Translations under genes and position numbers: made by a program
NCBI RefSeq assembly: GCF_030325625.1
Contig: NZ_JACAIS010000004.1
Span: forward strand, 62,001-126,000
DNA from: Sphingobacterium sp. N143
GTDB lineage: Bacteria > Bacteroidota > Bacteroidia > Sphingobacteriales > Sphingobacteriaceae
Direction of reading: 5' to 3'
Length of the DNA: 64,000 bases
The notes under the pieces: generated by a model
The model's database searches: none
What the model was told of the DNA's origin: nothing
Seen by the model: the letters and a program-made list of their open reading frames with translations, nothing else
Part shown: positions 1 to 8,830 of the stretch, piece by piece
Numbering within the stretch: position 1 is the stretch's first letter
How the letters are laid out: each line of letters begins with the position of its first letter

Positions 1-126
1 AGCTGTGCTTTCGCTTTTAATATGGAGGGAAAACATTTGGCAAATTGATTATTACTGAGATAAATTGTTATAACCATAATCAGAACACCGATCATGATAC
101 TTAGCCTATGGATGCCGTTGGTAAAA

Positions 127-160
127 AAAAGCGGCAACTCCTTTCGAAGTTGCCGCTTTT
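127..160 (-). terminator. Rho-independent terminator of the susCD operon
   Basis: A perfect 13-bp inverted repeat (arms 127-139 and 148-160) has an 8-nt loop. On the minus strand it is followed by about nine T, so it ends transcripts coming from the SusD gene, whose stop codon lies about 20 bp away. The T-tract on the plus side is poor, so it looks mainly one-way. Confidence 0.85.
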
Positions 161-180
161 AATTTATATCATCCAATAGA

Positions 181-1641
181 TTATTTGACATCCCACCATA
201 CTGGCGTATAGATCACTACATTCCCCGGATAATTTACATTTGTAGTTGCCTCACTATTTGCATATGGCATACGTAAAGGCATTCTTCCTTCACCTAAAGT
301 TGAAGCGGCTGATGTTGTAAAAAACGTTGGATACCCCGTTCTTCTCCATTCAGTCCAAGATTCAAACCCTTGGAAGCCACACATCGCAAAATACTTTTGT
401 GTAATAATTGATTTTATTTTTGCCTCTACACTACCAGTAAATACTGCATCTGGAGCAGTAGCGATATAGTTTGCAGCAGCAGTAGCGTTACCTGTAGTGG
501 TAAAACTTGATGTAATACCTGCTTCATAAAGGGCTTTTGCATCTCCCGATCCCCAACCTCTCACGACAGCTTCTGCTTGTAAAAACAGACTTTCAGTAGC
601 AGAGATTAATTTTACAGGAGCCACTGCAGAAGTAGGATCTACCGCACGACCACCTACTAAAGGAGATGGCGATGATACAAGTTTATTTGTATTTGTAGCA
701 TAAGTTCCTTGATTGATATGAGCAATGGTATCTTGGCCTGTTACTTTATCATAAAAGGCAAATCTTCTTGGATCATTATTTCTCACAAATGCTTTCACTG
801 CGGTTGCGCTGGCTACTACATTTTGTGTTTTTCCTAAACCAACCATTTCATTGTAAAACGGATTTTCATTACCTCCAGTAGTTGTATAGGTAATCGTTGC
901 ATCATCTTCCAAAAAAGTCGCTTTGTTTGCATACAGCGCTTTAATACCAGCTGCAGCCTTGCTTGCATCAACATTTGAAATACGCAAATATGCTCTTAGT
1001 TTCAATGTATTCGCAAAAGCTTTCCATTTGTTTAGATCGCCGCTGAAAATCATATCTTGACTCGATACCGGAATTGCTTGTTCTGTTGCTATTAAAGCCA
1101 ATCCTTTATCTATATTGCTGAATATAGAGTCATATACGACTTGTTGTGCCTCATATTTTGGATTCAAATTCCCATCAGCCTTTAAGCCCTCTGAAAGAGG
1201 AATATCTCCATAAGCATCTGTTGCTACTTGAAATGCATAAGCTTTTAATATATAAGCAATACCTTTGTAATTATCATTGGCTGCAACATTTGAATTGATG
1301 ATCAACTCAGCATTATTCAAAGCATTTCTATAGAGGATAGACCAAGGTCTGTCCATAGCACTGTTTGTAATTCTGTATTGATCTAAAGTACGGTATTGTG
1401 AAGACGTCGGATTTTGTGTCCAATATTGCCCCCATATGTTACCATATACTTGAAACGAGTTACCAACTACTTGGCTAATGGCAGCCTCTACCGTTGGTAA
1501 TAACAAACCAGGGGTAGCAGTCTCTGGATTATTAGGGTTTTCGTTGACATCCAAGAATTTATTACATCCTGTCAGACCAACTGTGCCAATTAAAGCTAAA
1601 AGTAAAAGCTTCTTAGCATTTTTAATATTTATAGTTTTCAT
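181..1641 (-). CDS. SusD/RagB-family nutrient-binding outer-membrane lipoprotein
   Basis: Surface lipoprotein that would act as the lid and substrate-binding partner of the SusC-type transporter encoded just upstream. The N-terminus has a lysine-rich start, a hydrophobic segment and a lipobox ending at Cys26 (LTGC). The mature start NKFLDVNENPNNP and the helical, TPR-like body of about 460 residues fit the SusD-like family that lacks a close link to glycan operons. The gene begins 13 bp after the SusC stop codon, so the two form one operon. No glycosidase, peptidase, anti-sigma or sigma factor gene is next to the pair in this window, so the substrate cannot be guessed. The family call is firm; the nutrient is unknown. 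Confidence 0.95.
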   Translation of the reverse strand: MKTINIKNAKKLLLLALIGTVGLTGCNKFLDVNENPNNPETATPGLLLPTVEAAISQVVGNSFQVYGNIWGQYWTQNPTSSQYRTLDQYRITNSAMDRPWSILYRNALNNAELIINSNVAANDNYKGIAYILKAYAFQVATDAYGDIPLSEGLKADGNLNPKYEAQQVVYDSIFSNIDKGLALIATEQAIPVSSQDMIFSGDLNKWKAFANTLKLRAYLRISNVDASKAAAGIKALYANKATFLEDDATITYTTTGGNENPFYNEMVGLGKTQNVVASATAVKAFVRNNDPRRFAFYDKVTGQDTIAHINQGTYATNTNKLVSSPSPLVGGRAVDPTSAVAPVKLISATESLFLQAEAVVRGWGSGDAKALYEAGITSSFTTTGNATAAANYIATAPDAVFTGSVEAKIKSIITQKYFAMCGFQGFESWTEWRRTGYPTFFTTSAASTLGEGRMPLRMPYANSEATTNVNYPGNVVIYTPVWWDVK

Positions 1642-1654
1642 ACTTTACTTGCTT

Positions 1655-4600
1655 TTAAAATGAGACTTTAACATTGATACCGTAATTCCTTAACGAAGGT
1701 TGAGCTGTAAAATCAAAACCTTGTGCATTACCCGCACCTGCTGAATTCACCTCTGGATCTGCATATTTATTTTCACTAGGTGTCCAGATAAATAAATTAT
1801 TTCCAAATAACCCGATTGAAGCAGCTCCAAACGGTGTATTTTTCAATTGATTTTTTGTGAATTTATAGGTGAGTGTCAAGTTTCTCAATTTGATGTAAGT
1901 CGCATCAACCACATTGACACCAGACTCCATCGTAGGATAATAATCAACTTTGTCATAGGTCGCTGTTGTATTTACAACCGAATTACCATCTGCATCTAAA
2001 TACACAGAATTAGGGAATATCTGTCCAAAACGCTCACCCCCTGTTTCAGCCGATGTACCAACAAATCCCATGATATCTTTCGTTCTTGAATAGAATACAC
2101 CACCTTGTTTGGTATCGAACAAAGCGCTCATTGACCAATTTTTGTAGCTTAAGTTTGTTCCCAATGAAGCTTGAAAATCTGGATTATAAGTGCCCAGGTA
2201 TTCTGGCTGAGAAGAAACAACTGGCAAGCCTGATTTTTGGTCAACTATCGTACGACCTTCAGCATCTGTAGCATTCGTTACAGCATAAAATTCACCATAT
2301 GGACGACCTACTGCAGCTACAATATTCATTCCCGAGAATCCACCAACGGAAACTTGTTCTACACCTGGCATCAATTCAACAACTTTACTATTATTTTTTG
2401 TAAAGGTTCCGAATAGTTCCCACGTTAAGTTCTCCGTTTTTACTGGCGTACCTCTCAAAGTCAATTCCACACCATGGTTTTGGACTTTACCTGCATTGAC
2501 CAAACTAAATCCGTATCCTGTAGAAGCTGGGATAGGAATACTTAAAATTTGGTTCTTTGAATTATTGTTATAATAGGTAAAATCTGCATATAAACGATTG
2601 TTTAAAAAACCTAATTCAGCACCTACTTCAAATGAGGTTGTAATCTCAGGTTTCAGTTCCATGTTTCCGATGGTACTGCTGGACATCAATGCTGAAACAT
2701 TACCAAACGGGAAAGTCGTAGTTCCAAATCCACCATTAACCTCGCCTCTAGAGAATGTTGTCAATAATTGATATGGATCCGTATCAGAACCTACTTTTGC
2801 CCAGTTTGCTCTTAATTTAGCATAATTGAATTTACTTTTTAATTCTGGCTGGAACAACTCGGATAGGACAAATGAACCACTTACACTTGGATAAAAGAAT
2901 GAATTATTCTTTTTAGGCAAAGTGGATGACCAGTCGTTACGTGCTGTGGCTTGCAAATAAGCAATATTTTTATACGAAACATTCAAATCTCCATAAATAC
3001 CAACCAGACGTCTATTGCTCCATGAGTCTTCGATCAGATCCAATGGACCATTGGAGTTTGCTAAATTGTACCATCCGGGCACAACAAGTCCTCCGCTTGA
3101 ATTCGTTGCGGTACTATTGTTAGATGTCTTACGTTGGCGGATATTGTTACCCAACATGAAAGAAGCATCCCAGTCGTCATTAAATTTGTGTGTTGCAGTG
3201 GCCATGAAATCATGTACGATCTCATTGACATTGTATTGATCAATCCGATATTGTCCTGGATCAGTCTGTATATTGCCTTCCGAATAATTTCCAGTAGTAT
3301 TATCAGCAGGTAAATAGCTGTATTTTGGAGATTCTGAACGTCTACGATCTGAATAATTATCCAGACCTATACGTTCTTGGAAAGTCAACCATTCCAATGG
3401 TTTATAGTTCACATTGAAGTTACCGGTAATACGGTTCACATCATTGTAATTGTTATAATTAGCCAATACCCAGTAAGGGTTCATGGTATACGCGCCGTAG
3501 TAGCCATAAACATCATTGTGCTCTATACCATTGGCATCTGTGTAACCATAACCATTATATGGATTGGACAAATCTTTTAATCCGGCAACATCAATATCAC
3601 GTGGTGTCTGGAGCAAATTGTTATACACAGAACCGCCGCCTTGGCCACCACCTACATTATTGCTGTTGATCCGGCTATAATTCACGGAAACACCAGCACT
3701 AAATTTGTTAGAAAACTCAGTCGTTCCATTGAATCGAACACCATATTTATTATGTGTGTCTTTTCTGCCCGGATAGACGCCATTTGAATTCAGGGCATTC
3801 AAACCAAGATAAAATGTCGATTTCTCAGATCCGCCGGAGAAGCTTAGGTTATTATCGGAAGCGATTCCCAAGTCAAAGAAATCTCTGACATTATCTTTTA
3901 CCGCTGAATAAGCTTTTTTCTGACGGACACCATTAATTGCTTGTCCCCATTCTTGCATCTCACCTGTAAAGGGTGCCCCCCAAGACCAGTTTTCTTTCGG
4001 GTCATTAACAAAGATCAGCTTCCCATCGTCAGTATATCCTGAAGCCCCTTGTCCATATTCATTTTGAAATTCTGGTAATTTCAAAATGGAAGATAGGGTA
4101 TTAGTGGAACTAAAAGTAATTTCATTTTTAGCGCCTTTTTTACCACTTTTTGTTGTAATGATTAAGGCACCATTAGAGGCTCTTGAACCATATAGCGCAG
4201 CAGCAGCAGGGCCTTTCAACACTGTTACTGAAGCAATGTCATCCGGATTGATATCATTACCACGGTTACCAAAATCGACACTTGCTAAAGATGATGCTCC
4301 ACCGATAACACTTGAGTTATCGATAGGTGTTCCATCCACAACAATCAACGCTTGGTTATTACCTGAAATAGATGATCCCCCACGTAATACGACACGGGAT
4401 GAGCTACCAGGAGAATTGGATGTCGAAGTAATATTTACCCCAGCTACTTTACCTGCTAAAGAGTTAATGGCACTGGAGTTGCGGCCTTCAGTCAATTCAT
4501 CAGCTTTGATCGTAGGTGCTGAGTAACCCAAAGAGCGTTTCTCTCTTTTGATAGCATTTGCCGTCACAACAACCTCTTCCAATGCATTGTCATGATTTTC

Positions 4601-4885
4601 CAAGGATACATTAAATACAGTACTGTTGTTATTAACGATGATGGTTTTATCATCAAAACCAACTGAACGGAATACGACAACTTTTCCCGCTGGTACATTC
4701 AATGAATAATTACCATTGGTATCTGTCTGAGTCGCTTGATTAGTACCCTGCACAACTACTGTAACCCCAGGTATTGCTTTACCATCAGCAGAAGTAACAC
4801 GACCACTAATCTTCTTTTCTTGGGCGAATGCAACCGAAGTCAAAATCATACCGCCAACAAGAAAACTTAGTAATGTTTGTTTCAT
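1655..4885 (-). CDS. SusC/RagA-family TonB-linked outer-membrane transporter
   Basis: TonB-dependent beta-barrel importer of 1076 residues, typical length for SusC. A signal peptide is visible (cleavage after AFA near residue 21). It is followed by a carboxypeptidase-regulatory-like domain (about 25-105), the plug domain with the SusC motif VVDGTPIDNS (near residue 180) and the 22-strand barrel ending in a C-terminal Phe (VKVSF), the usual barrel-assembly signal. No N-terminal STN domain precedes the carboxypeptidase-like domain, so it is probably not a FecR/sigma signalling transducer. It is first in the operon with the SusD lipoprotein gene. The mRNA seems to start about 270 nt upstream and carries a hairpin and a small leader ORF. 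Confidence 0.96.
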   Translation of the reverse strand: MKQTLLSFLVGGMILTSVAFAQEKKISGRVTSADGKAIPGVTVVVQGTNQATQTDTNGNYSLNVPAGKVVVFRSVGFDDKTIIVNNNSTVFNVSLENHDNALEEVVVTANAIKREKRSLGYSAPTIKADELTEGRNSSAINSLAGKVAGVNITSTSNSPGSSSRVVLRGGSSISGNNQALIVVDGTPIDNSSVIGGASSLASVDFGNRGNDINPDDIASVTVLKGPAAAALYGSRASNGALIITTKSGKKGAKNEITFSSTNTLSSILKLPEFQNEYGQGASGYTDDGKLIFVNDPKENWSWGAPFTGEMQEWGQAINGVRQKKAYSAVKDNVRDFFDLGIASDNNLSFSGGSEKSTFYLGLNALNSNGVYPGRKDTHNKYGVRFNGTTEFSNKFSAGVSVNYSRINSNNVGGGQGGGSVYNNLLQTPRDIDVAGLKDLSNPYNGYGYTDANGIEHNDVYGYYGAYTMNPYWVLANYNNYNDVNRITGNFNVNYKPLEWLTFQERIGLDNYSDRRRSESPKYSYLPADNTTGNYSEGNIQTDPGQYRIDQYNVNEIVHDFMATATHKFNDDWDASFMLGNNIRQRKTSNNSTATNSSGGLVVPGWYNLANSNGPLDLIEDSWSNRRLVGIYGDLNVSYKNIAYLQATARNDWSSTLPKKNNSFFYPSVSGSFVLSELFQPELKSKFNYAKLRANWAKVGSDTDPYQLLTTFSRGEVNGGFGTTTFPFGNVSALMSSSTIGNMELKPEITTSFEVGAELGFLNNRLYADFTYYNNNSKNQILSIPIPASTGYGFSLVNAGKVQNHGVELTLRGTPVKTENLTWELFGTFTKNNSKVVELMPGVEQVSVGGFSGMNIVAAVGRPYGEFYAVTNATDAEGRTIVDQKSGLPVVSSQPEYLGTYNPDFQASLGTNLSYKNWSMSALFDTKQGGVFYSRTKDIMGFVGTSAETGGERFGQIFPNSVYLDADGNSVVNTTATYDKVDYYPTMESGVNVVDATYIKLRNLTLTYKFTKNQLKNTPFGAASIGLFGNNLFIWTPSENKYADPEVNSAGAGNAQGFDFTAQPSLRNYGINVKVSF

Positions 4886-4955
4886 GTTTTAGTTAGTTAA
4901 TTTTATTATTTTTCTAATCCTAATATATGTTGATATCCTATATCCTTGATACTCC

Positions 4956-4980
4956 TGTCTAAACACTCATTGTTTAGACA
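4956..4980 (-). repeat. Perfect 10-bp inverted repeat in the susC leader
   Basis: The arms TGTCTAAACA (4956-4965) and TGTTTAGACA (4971-4980) are exact reverse complements separated by 5 nt. The element lies 71-95 bp upstream of the susC start codon and downstream of the predicted transcription start. It could therefore act as an mRNA hairpin or as a dimer-binding operator. There is no T-tract directly after it on the minus strand, so it is not a simple terminator. Confidence 0.7.
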
Positions 4981-5018
4981 ATGAACAACAACAAGCTAAA
5001 ACAGCATGATGTATCCAT
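4974..5018 (-). CDS. Possible 14-residue leader peptide of susC
   Basis: A short ORF, MDTSCCFSLLLFIV, starts with ATG at 5018. It ends with TAA at 4974-4976, inside the first arm (on the mRNA) of the 10-bp hairpin. The peptide is hydrophobic and has a run of Leu codons. No clear ribosome-binding site is visible, but this phylum rarely uses one. Chance occurrence is possible at this length; only its placement between promoter and hairpin makes it notable. Confidence 0.2.
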   Translation of the reverse strand: MDTSCCFSLLLFIV

Positions 5019-5095
5019 GTCAGTAACAGTTGAAAATATTATTGGAAAAGCAACCCCTAGGTAGATGCAGGGTCAGTCCTTTGAAAAATATTCAG

Positions 5096-5125
5096 CTGTA
5101 AAATTGCTCTTTTCAGCATTTACAG
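5096..5125 (-). repeat. Second hairpin in the susC leader
   Basis: CTGTAAA (5096-5102) pairs with TTTACAG (5119-5125), and TGCT (5105-5108) pairs with AGCA (5115-5118). This gives an 11-bp stem with a 2-nt bulge and a 6-nt loop. It lies about 35 nt inside the predicted 5' end of the susC mRNA. Confidence 0.5.
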
Positions 5126-5160
5126 TTAATAATAGTTAGTGCGATTTTTATTAGCGGTTT

Positions 5161-5191
5161 CAAATATAGAAAGCCAAAGTTGCTTTTACAA
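5161..5191 (-). promoter_or_regulatory. Predicted susC promoter (TTG, 20 nt, TATATTTG)
   Basis: On the minus strand TTG (5189-5191) and TATATTTG (5161-5168) are separated by exactly 20 nt, matching the Bacteroidota housekeeping consensus. Transcription should start near 5155, giving a leader of about 270 nt before the susC start at 4885. Confidence 0.55.
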
Positions 5192-5450
5192 GTTTTTTAA
5201 CATAAACTCCTTATCACAAAAAAAACCGCAACAAAGTCAGCACAACATTACAAATTCAAATACGGGAATCATTTTAGAATAAAAACTCATCAAGAAATAC
5301 AAAAACAGAATTTTATACTGATTCAATTATATTTAACAAAACATTAACAAGGCCATAAGAAATTGTTAACATAAAAGGTCATACATTTTTTTATGCAAAA
5401 AAAGAGTAATTTATAATGATTCTAAAGATTTTTAAGATCGAATTGACATA

Positions 5451-5490
5451 AAAAAAGAGGCTTTACCTTCTCTGGTAGAGCCTCTTTCGA
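5451..5490 (-). terminator. Terminator of serS
   Basis: AAAGAGGCT (5454-5462) pairs with AGCCTCTTT (5479-5487); an inner stem of five pairs has one mismatch. On the minus strand a run of T follows. It lies 37 bp after the serS stop codon. Confidence 0.8.
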
Positions 5491-5523
5491 ATGAAACAGA
5501 ATGAATAGCAACCTCTATTTAAT

Positions 5524-6795
5524 TCAGTCGATATACTCGAATTTAGTATATGGCACCAAAACCGCAGGAATCTTAATCCCTTTTTCGGTCTGATTGTTTT
5601 CTAAGATTGCCGCCACGATACGTGGTAAGGCCAATGCAGAACCGTTCAAGGTATGTGCCAATTGCATTTTACCCTCAGCATTCTTGAAACGTACTTTCAG
5701 GCGGTTTGCCTGGTATGTTTCAAAATTAGATACTGAAGATACTTCCAACCAGCGTTTTTGGGCAGAGCTATACACTTCCATATCGTAAGTCAATGCAGAA
5801 GTAAAGCTCATATCGCCACCGCATAAGCGCAATACACGATAAGGGAGTTTTAATTTCTGCAATAGCCCCTGCACATACTGACTCATTTCCTCGAGCACTT
5901 CATAGGACTTGTCAGGGTGAACAATCTGTACGGTTTCCACCTTATCAAATTGATGCAGCCGGTTTAACCCACGCACATGTGCGCCATATGAGCCTGCTTC
6001 ACGGCGGAAACAAGGGGTATAAGCACAATGTTTAATCGGGAACTGTGCCTCTTTGACAATCACATCCCGGTAAATATTGGTCACTGGAACCTCAGCTGTA
6101 GGTATCAGATATAAATTATCATTGCCCACAAAATACATTTGCCCCTCTTTGTCCGGCAATTGGCCGGTAGCAAATGCAGAATCCTCATTGACCAAGATTG
6201 GTACCTGCACCTCCTCATATCCTTGCTCAGCGGCCTGATCCAAAAAGAAGTTGATCAATGCGCGTTGCAATTTAGCTCCTTTTCCCTTGTAAATAGGGAA
6301 ACCTGCTCCTGCAACCTTCACACCCAGTTCGAGATCTACAATATCATATTTGCTCAGCAAATCCCAATGCGGCAATGCATCTTCAGACAAAGCCGGAATT
6401 TCACCATCGGTCAATACAACTTCATTGTCATCAGCACTTACACCAGCTGGAACGGATTGATGCGGTAAATTGGGCAGCTGCACAATTTTCTCGTTCAACT
6501 CGGCTTCAATAACACTCAATTTATCCAATAGTTGTCTGACTTGCTCCTTATATCCCGACGATTTGGATTTAACGGCATCAGCTTCTTCTCTTTTCCCTTG
6601 GCGCATCAGATCTCCAATCTGTTTTGCAGCCGCATTAGCTTCTCCCGAAAGTGCGTCCGATTCCGCCTGAATCTTGCGGCGATCCTCATCCAAATGGATA
6701 ATTTCGTCGACCAATCCAGTTTCCTTGAAATGCTTGACAGCTAATCTTTCGATAACCGTATCCCTGTTTTCACGGATATAATTCAATTGCAACAT
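5524..6795 (-). CDS. serS: Seryl-tRNA synthetase
   Basis: Charges tRNA-Ser with serine via seryl-adenylate in the cytoplasm. The 423-residue protein has the N-terminal tRNA-binding coiled-coil arm (about 1-105) and a class II catalytic core. Motif 2 is visible as FRREAGSYGAHVRGLNRLHQ and motif 3 as NGSALALPRIVAAILENNQ near the C-terminus. The start is placed at ATG 6795 (MLQLNYIREN), as in the family. An in-frame ATG at 6828 would lie inside the -7 promoter box at 6826-6833 and add 11 unrelated residues. The gene stands alone with its own promoter and terminator. Identification is secure. Confidence 0.97.
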   Translation of the reverse strand: MLQLNYIRENRDTVIERLAVKHFKETGLVDEIIHLDEDRRKIQAESDALSGEANAAAKQIGDLMRQGKREEADAVKSKSSGYKEQVRQLLDKLSVIEAELNEKIVQLPNLPHQSVPAGVSADDNEVVLTDGEIPALSEDALPHWDLLSKYDIVDLELGVKVAGAGFPIYKGKGAKLQRALINFFLDQAAEQGYEEVQVPILVNEDSAFATGQLPDKEGQMYFVGNDNLYLIPTAEVPVTNIYRDVIVKEAQFPIKHCAYTPCFRREAGSYGAHVRGLNRLHQFDKVETVQIVHPDKSYEVLEEMSQYVQGLLQKLKLPYRVLRLCGGDMSFTSALTYDMEVYSSAQKRWLEVSSVSNFETYQANRLKVRFKNAEGKMQLAHTLNGSALALPRIVAAILENNQTEKGIKIPAVLVPYTKFEYID

Positions 6796-6825
6796 AATAA
6801 AAAATGTGTTATTTAAAATAGTGAA

Positions 6826-6856
6826 CAAACTTAGATAAATTTGCCTTTATATACAA
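6826..6856 (-). promoter_or_regulatory. serS promoter, copy of the shared 31-bp module
   Basis: On the minus strand TTG (6854-6856) is 20 nt from TAAGTTTG (6826-6833). The last 18 bp read CAAATTTATCTAAGTTTG, a near-palindrome. The same arrangement occurs at 13381-13411, 15640-15670 and 22453-22483. The expected transcription start, near 6820, gives a leader of about 25 nt. Confidence 0.7.
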
Positions 6857-6965
6857 GCACATTATCGACCTTACAGCGACCGCCATAGACTTTTGCATTC
6901 TTCTATCCATCAGCCAAGCGCATGATCCGGCCAGCTTTTGGCATGAACGGGTCCGTACATCTTAA

Positions 6966-8039
6966 TTAGGCAATGCTCACTTCTGGACACAAATAAACAT
7001 CCTGGATTGCGTGCAATAATTCAACACCTTCTTTCATTGGTTTTTGAAAAGCCTTTCGGCCTGATATCAGGCCTGTTCCGCCCGCTCTTTTATTGATCAC
7101 AGCGGTCTTTACCGCCTCCTGGATATCATTTTTTCCTGATGCTCCGCCTGAATTGATCAAGCCAGCCCGGCCAGCAAAACAATTGAGCACCTGATAACGA
7201 CATAGATCGATCGGATGATCGGAAGCCAATTGAGAATACATCCGCTCGTCCAACTTGCCGTAGCTGCTTTTCCCCATATTAAGCGCTTTGAAGCCACCAT
7301 TCAGCTCAGGAAGTTTCTGCTTGATAATATCTGCCTTTATGGTCACACCAAGGTGGTTGGCCTGTCCGGTCAAATCTGCTGACAAATGATAATCCTTATC
7401 CCCTGTTTTAAATGCCGTATTGCGCAAATAACACCACAAGACCGTCGCCATCCCAAGCGAATGTGCCTCTTCAAATACCTTCGCGACCTCAACAATCTGT
7501 CGGTCAGACTCTTCAGATCCGAAATAAATCGTTGCCCCTACTGCAACTGCCCCCATATTCCAGGCTTCACGGATCGTACCATACAGAATCTGATCGGCAC
7601 GGTTGGGGTAAGTCAGCAGCTCATTATGATTTATCTTAACCAGAAAAGGGATTTTATGTGCATATCGACGGGATACAGCTCCCAATACGCCAAATGTTGA
7701 CGCCACGGCATTACAGTTGCCTTCCAAAGCTAATTTTACAATATTTTCAGGATCAAAATAATGTGGATTGGGAGCAAAAGAAGCTCCGGCACTGTGCTCT
7801 ATCCCCTGATCCACAGGTAAGATCGAAAGATAACCGGTATTGGCCAGCCGTCCAGTCCCAAACAATTGCCCCAGGCTGCGTAATACCTGTGGACTGCGAT
7901 CAGATGGGCCATAAATAGTATCTATGAAAGATGCTCCGGGGAGATGGAGCATCGCTTTGGAAACAGCTGGTTGCTCAAACTCCAGTAAATAACTGGACTC
8001 TGCCCCCAGATGGGTTTGAATTTGCTCGATGTACTGCAT
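6966..8039 (-). CDS. fbaB: Class I fructose-bisphosphate aldolase (FbaB/DhnA type)
   Basis: Cleaves fructose-1,6-bisphosphate to glyceraldehyde-3-phosphate and dihydroxyacetone phosphate through a Schiff-base lysine, in glycolysis or gluconeogenesis. Length (357 residues) and long stretches match the bacterial FbaB family: [19 protein letters not shown] at 74-92, [15 protein letters not shown] at 126-140, and a glycine-rich phosphate-binding region ([13 protein letters not shown]) towards the C-terminus. This is the metal-independent enzyme, unlike class II Fba. It faces rsmI divergently across 88 bp and is followed after 170 bp by serS, with no sign of joint regulation. Confidence 0.96.
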   Translation of the reverse strand: MQYIEQIQTHLGAESSYLLEFEQPAVSKAMLHLPGASFIDTIYGPSDRSPQVLRSLGQLFGTGRLANTGYLSILPVDQGIEHSAGASFAPNPHYFDPENIVKLALEGNCNAVASTFGVLGAVSRRYAHKIPFLVKINHNELLTYPNRADQILYGTIREAWNMGAVAVGATIYFGSEESDRQIVEVAKVFEEAHSLGMATVLWCYLRNTAFKTGDKDYHLSADLTGQANHLGVTIKADIIKQKLPELNGGFKALNMGKSSYGKLDERMYSQLASDHPIDLCRYQVLNCFAGRAGLINSGGASGKNDIQEAVKTAVINKRAGGTGLISGRKAFQKPMKEGVELLHAIQDVYLCPEVSIA

Positions 8040-8116
8040 AATTTATTCTTTTTTTATAGAAAATAACTTTAAAATGAACAGAATGTTTTAGCACATATTA
8101 TATAGTAAAAAAAACT

Positions 8117-8124
8117 TAACTTTG
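8117..8124 (+). promoter_or_regulatory. -7 promoter box directly before rsmI
   Basis: TAACTTTG ends 3 nt before the ATG at 8128 (TTTG-ACC-ATG). With the usual 4-7 nt from box to transcription start, the mRNA would begin at or next to the A of the start codon. The -33 element is weak. Confidence 0.5.
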
Positions 8125-8127
8125 ACC

Positions 8128-8793
8128 ATGTTATATTTAGTTCCAACACCTATTGGCAATCTGGAGGATATGACCTTTCGTGCGGTCAATGTCCTAAAAG
8201 AAGTAGACATCATCCTGGCGGAAGACACCAGGACAAGTGCTCCGCTTTTAAAACATTTTGGCATTGAAAAGAAAGTATTCGCTCATCATCAGCATAATGA
8301 ACATAAGGCTGTCACGGAGATCATCAGATTTTTGAAGGAAGGACAAAACATTGCATTGATCTCAGATGCAGGAACTCCCGCCATCTCCGATCCCGGATTT
8401 TTACTGGTAAGAGCGGCGCTTAAAGAAGGATTGGATGTTCAATGTCTTCCTGGTGCCACTGCTTTTGTCCCGGCCCTGGTCAATTCAGGTCTTCCAAATG
8501 ACCGGTTCTGCTTCGAAGGCTTTCTACCCGTCAAAAAGGGGCGACAAACACGCCTAAAAGTGTTGGCAGAAGAAAAAAGGACGATGATCTTCTACGAATC
8601 ACCACACCGTATCCTTAAAACCATTGATGAATTTATCACGGTTTTTGGTCCGGAAAGACAGGCATCCATTTCAAGAGAACTGAGCAAACTCTATGAGGAA
8701 AATGTAAGGGGAACATTGACAGATTTAAAATTACACTTTGAAAACAATCCAATCAAAGGAGAATTTGTATTTTGTGTAGGTGGATTGGAATAA
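8128..8793 (+). CDS. rsmI: 16S rRNA (cytidine-1402-2'-O)-methyltransferase
   Basis: Adds the 2'-O-methyl group to C1402 in the decoding centre of 16S rRNA, using S-adenosylmethionine. The 221-residue protein begins with the family hallmark LYLVPTPIGNLEDMTFRAV. It also has the tetrapyrrole-methylase-fold motifs AEDTRTSAPLLKHF, SDAGTPAISDPG and LPGATAFVPALVNSGLP. The start is ATG 8128; a TTG two codons earlier lies inside the -7 box. The length is shorter than in E. coli RsmI (about 286), as is common when the C-terminal tail is lost. Identification is secure. Confidence 0.95.
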   Translation: MLYLVPTPIGNLEDMTFRAVNVLKEVDIILAEDTRTSAPLLKHFGIEKKVFAHHQHNEHKAVTEIIRFLKEGQNIALISDAGTPAISDPGFLLVRAALKEGLDVQCLPGATAFVPALVNSGLPNDRFCFEGFLPVKKGRQTRLKVLAEEKRTMIFYESPHRILKTIDEFITVFGPERQASISRELSKLYEENVRGTLTDLKLHFENNPIKGEFVFCVGGLE

Positions 8794-8830
8794 CTTTTAA
8801 CAATCTTTATTTACTTAAAACGTAGTTGAT

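Larger units (their letters stand above)
4886..5523. other. Intergenic region with susC promoter and structured leader
   Basis: This 638-bp gap lies between susC and serS, both on the minus strand. It holds a susC promoter (5161-5191), two inverted repeats (4956-4980 and 5096-5125), a 14-codon leader ORF (4974-5018) and the serS terminator (about 5451-5490). The stretch from about 5192 to 5450 is very AT-rich and shows no gene. Confidence 0.8.

Noticed and set aside
1..95. Minus-strand reading MIGVLIMVITIYLSNNQ and following residues, running off the left edge from an ATG at 95
   Set aside because: It looks like a membrane segment and could start a gene, but only 31 codons are visible and no promoter was found between it and the susCD terminator.
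4086..4526. Open frame of 146 codons on the plus strand inside susC
   Set aside because: It is antisense to the conserved plug region of susC, and the codon pattern follows susC.
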